A DNA stretch of 14,154 bases from Glaciimonas sp. (GTDB lineage: Bacteria; Pseudomonadota; Gammaproteobacteria; Burkholderiales; Burkholderiaceae). Shown one piece after another: positions 13,444 to 14,154 of the stretch (positions within the stretch are counted from its first letter, which is position 1; every line of letters begins with the position of its first letter). Where the stretch lies: assembly GCA_014377145.1 (NCBI GenBank), contig JACMQE010000297.1, positions 1-14,154 on the forward strand, written 5' to 3'. Made by a program: the position numbers and the translations under genes. The notes beneath the pieces are model-generated. The model saw nothing but the letters and a program-made list of their open reading frames with translations, did not search any database and had not been told where the DNA came from.

Positions 13444-14154
13444 TTATGCAGCAACTGCATGCGTGACCTCTGACGGTAGATGATCATCGAATGCACTGAT
13501 CAACTGCTGATGCTTCAAATGCGCTGAACGGGAAGCCATATCGTCGAGCCGCAATCGATGGCCTATCTCTTGTTCAGCCTCCTTTACGCGGGCTACAAAT
13601 GTACGATACTGTTCTGCGTAGGCGGCGTTCTGATACACGCTCAGAAAAGCTACCTGACGACTGATAACATTGTCCAGCGATGACCTAGGTTTGAACGTTA
13701 TCATCTACGCCGGATTATCGGTTATCCGTGTGCGCTGATCAAACCCAATCGGATCACATGCTGCGGACCACCCCAAAAAAATGCCTGTTTATTGAACGCC
13801 ACCTGCAAGGCATTTAATTCAATTGCCCGCAACAGCGATGCCTCCGTCAGCGGCACCCAACCTTTTTGCCACGCATAACCCAACACGAACATATTGGTCG
13901 CAATGCCCTCGCCCATCAATACCGTCACGATTCTGCCTGCAGCGATAAATGCCACGCGATCATTCCCGCACGCGGCGCGAATATCATTTTCGGCGGCACC
14001 ATCGGGGACTACCAGTCAGGATTTTTCACAAATGCCGCTGTCGGTCTACGCTTGGCATTTATCGCTGCAAATGTACGCCCTTCCCCATACGTGATAATGC
14101 ATCACGACTGGCCGTAACGATCGCATCGCAACCGATCACCAGATCACCAGATCA
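13444..14154 (-). pseudogene. indolepyruvate ferredoxin oxidoreductase, decayed, runs off the right edge
   Basis: The family oxidises aryl pyruvates to aryl-acyl-CoA with ferredoxin as acceptor, as a fused protein of over 1,100 residues. Reading leftward from the right edge, one frame has DLVIGCDAIVTASRDALSRM. A shifted frame has TFAAINAKRRPTAAFVKNPDW, then an amber codon near 14010. Another has ENDIRAACGNDRVAFI and IVTVLMGEGIATNMFVLGYAW, followed by VPLTEASLLRAIELNALQV and NKQAFFWGG (13722-13955). After a further shift comes LDNVISRQVAFLSVYQNAAYAEQY (13620-13690), ending at a stop at 13444. This is the gamma-type catalytic domain and the region behind it. The usual C-terminal hundred or so residues are not recognisable. 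Several frameshifts and a nonsense codon make it non-functional. Confidence 0.8.

Noticed and set aside
1..14154. CRISPR arrays, tRNA genes, transposase genes, defence or biosynthetic systems
   Set aside because: No regularly spaced repeats, cloverleaf sequences or transposase motifs were seen on either strand; I found no support for a new multi-gene system in this window.

Overview
The window looks like a chromosomal segment of a betaproteobacterium of the Burkholderiales, most like the Oxalobacteraceae. The gene families and their neighbourhoods fit that group: bioC divergent from comF-trmL, rfaE2, a diiron ferritin-like protein, the FAD-oxidoreductase/MFS/DUF3833/SDR/NTF2-like cluster, phaM, and a tandem DUF3108 pair. 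I infer this from remembered protein similarity; no search was run. The clearest property of the window is decay. About half of the recognisable genes carry frameshifts, nonsense codons or deletions, while their neighbours are fully open. This suggests a lineage in early or middle genome reduction, such as a recent host-restricted or symbiotic lifestyle. AT-rich spacers and widely spaced genes agree with that.

Layout. Positions 1-133 hold, on the minus strand, a strong sigma70 promoter with an AT-rich upstream tract, a small hairpin and a boxA antitermination sequence. Together they are the leader of an rRNA operon lying just left of the window. Next come intact bioC (minus), then comF and trmL remnants (plus) joined by a deletion. 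Positions 2436-3391 hold a probable DUF2946 remnant and a broken PCu(A)C copper chaperone, both plus. Intact rfaE2 and an intact acyl-ACP-desaturase-like ferritin protein follow on the minus strand. An intergenic stretch carries the first copy of an interspersed repeat.

Positions 5434-7725 (plus) are the collapsed remains of one operon. The 5' third of an FAD oxidoreductase is joined by deletion to the 3' end of an MFS transporter. A nonsense-riddled DUF3833 lipoprotein follows, then an SDR with an in-frame internal deletion, then an apparently intact NTF2-like protein. A decayed phaM (minus) is next, then two intact tandem DUF3108 envelope genes (plus) ending in a good terminator, the second repeat copy, intact queC, and an intact Wzz-like two-TM protein with a strong bidirectional terminator. 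The right edge is a decayed indolepyruvate ferredoxin oxidoreductase (minus) running off the window.

Functionally, what survives is biotin synthesis (bioC), LPS core heptose activation (rfaE2), queuosine precursor synthesis (queC), a lipid-linked diiron enzyme and envelope proteins. What has been lost is DNA uptake (comF), wobble-base methylation (trmL), copper acquisition, polyhydroxyalkanoate granule control (phaM) and ferredoxin-linked indolepyruvate oxidation. I found no CRISPR array, tRNA gene, transposase gene or defence system. The more unusual features are the repeat pair with inverted ends, a 22-codon leader ORF with a hairpin in front of the DUF3108 genes, and a perfect 11-bp inverted repeat upstream of queC.
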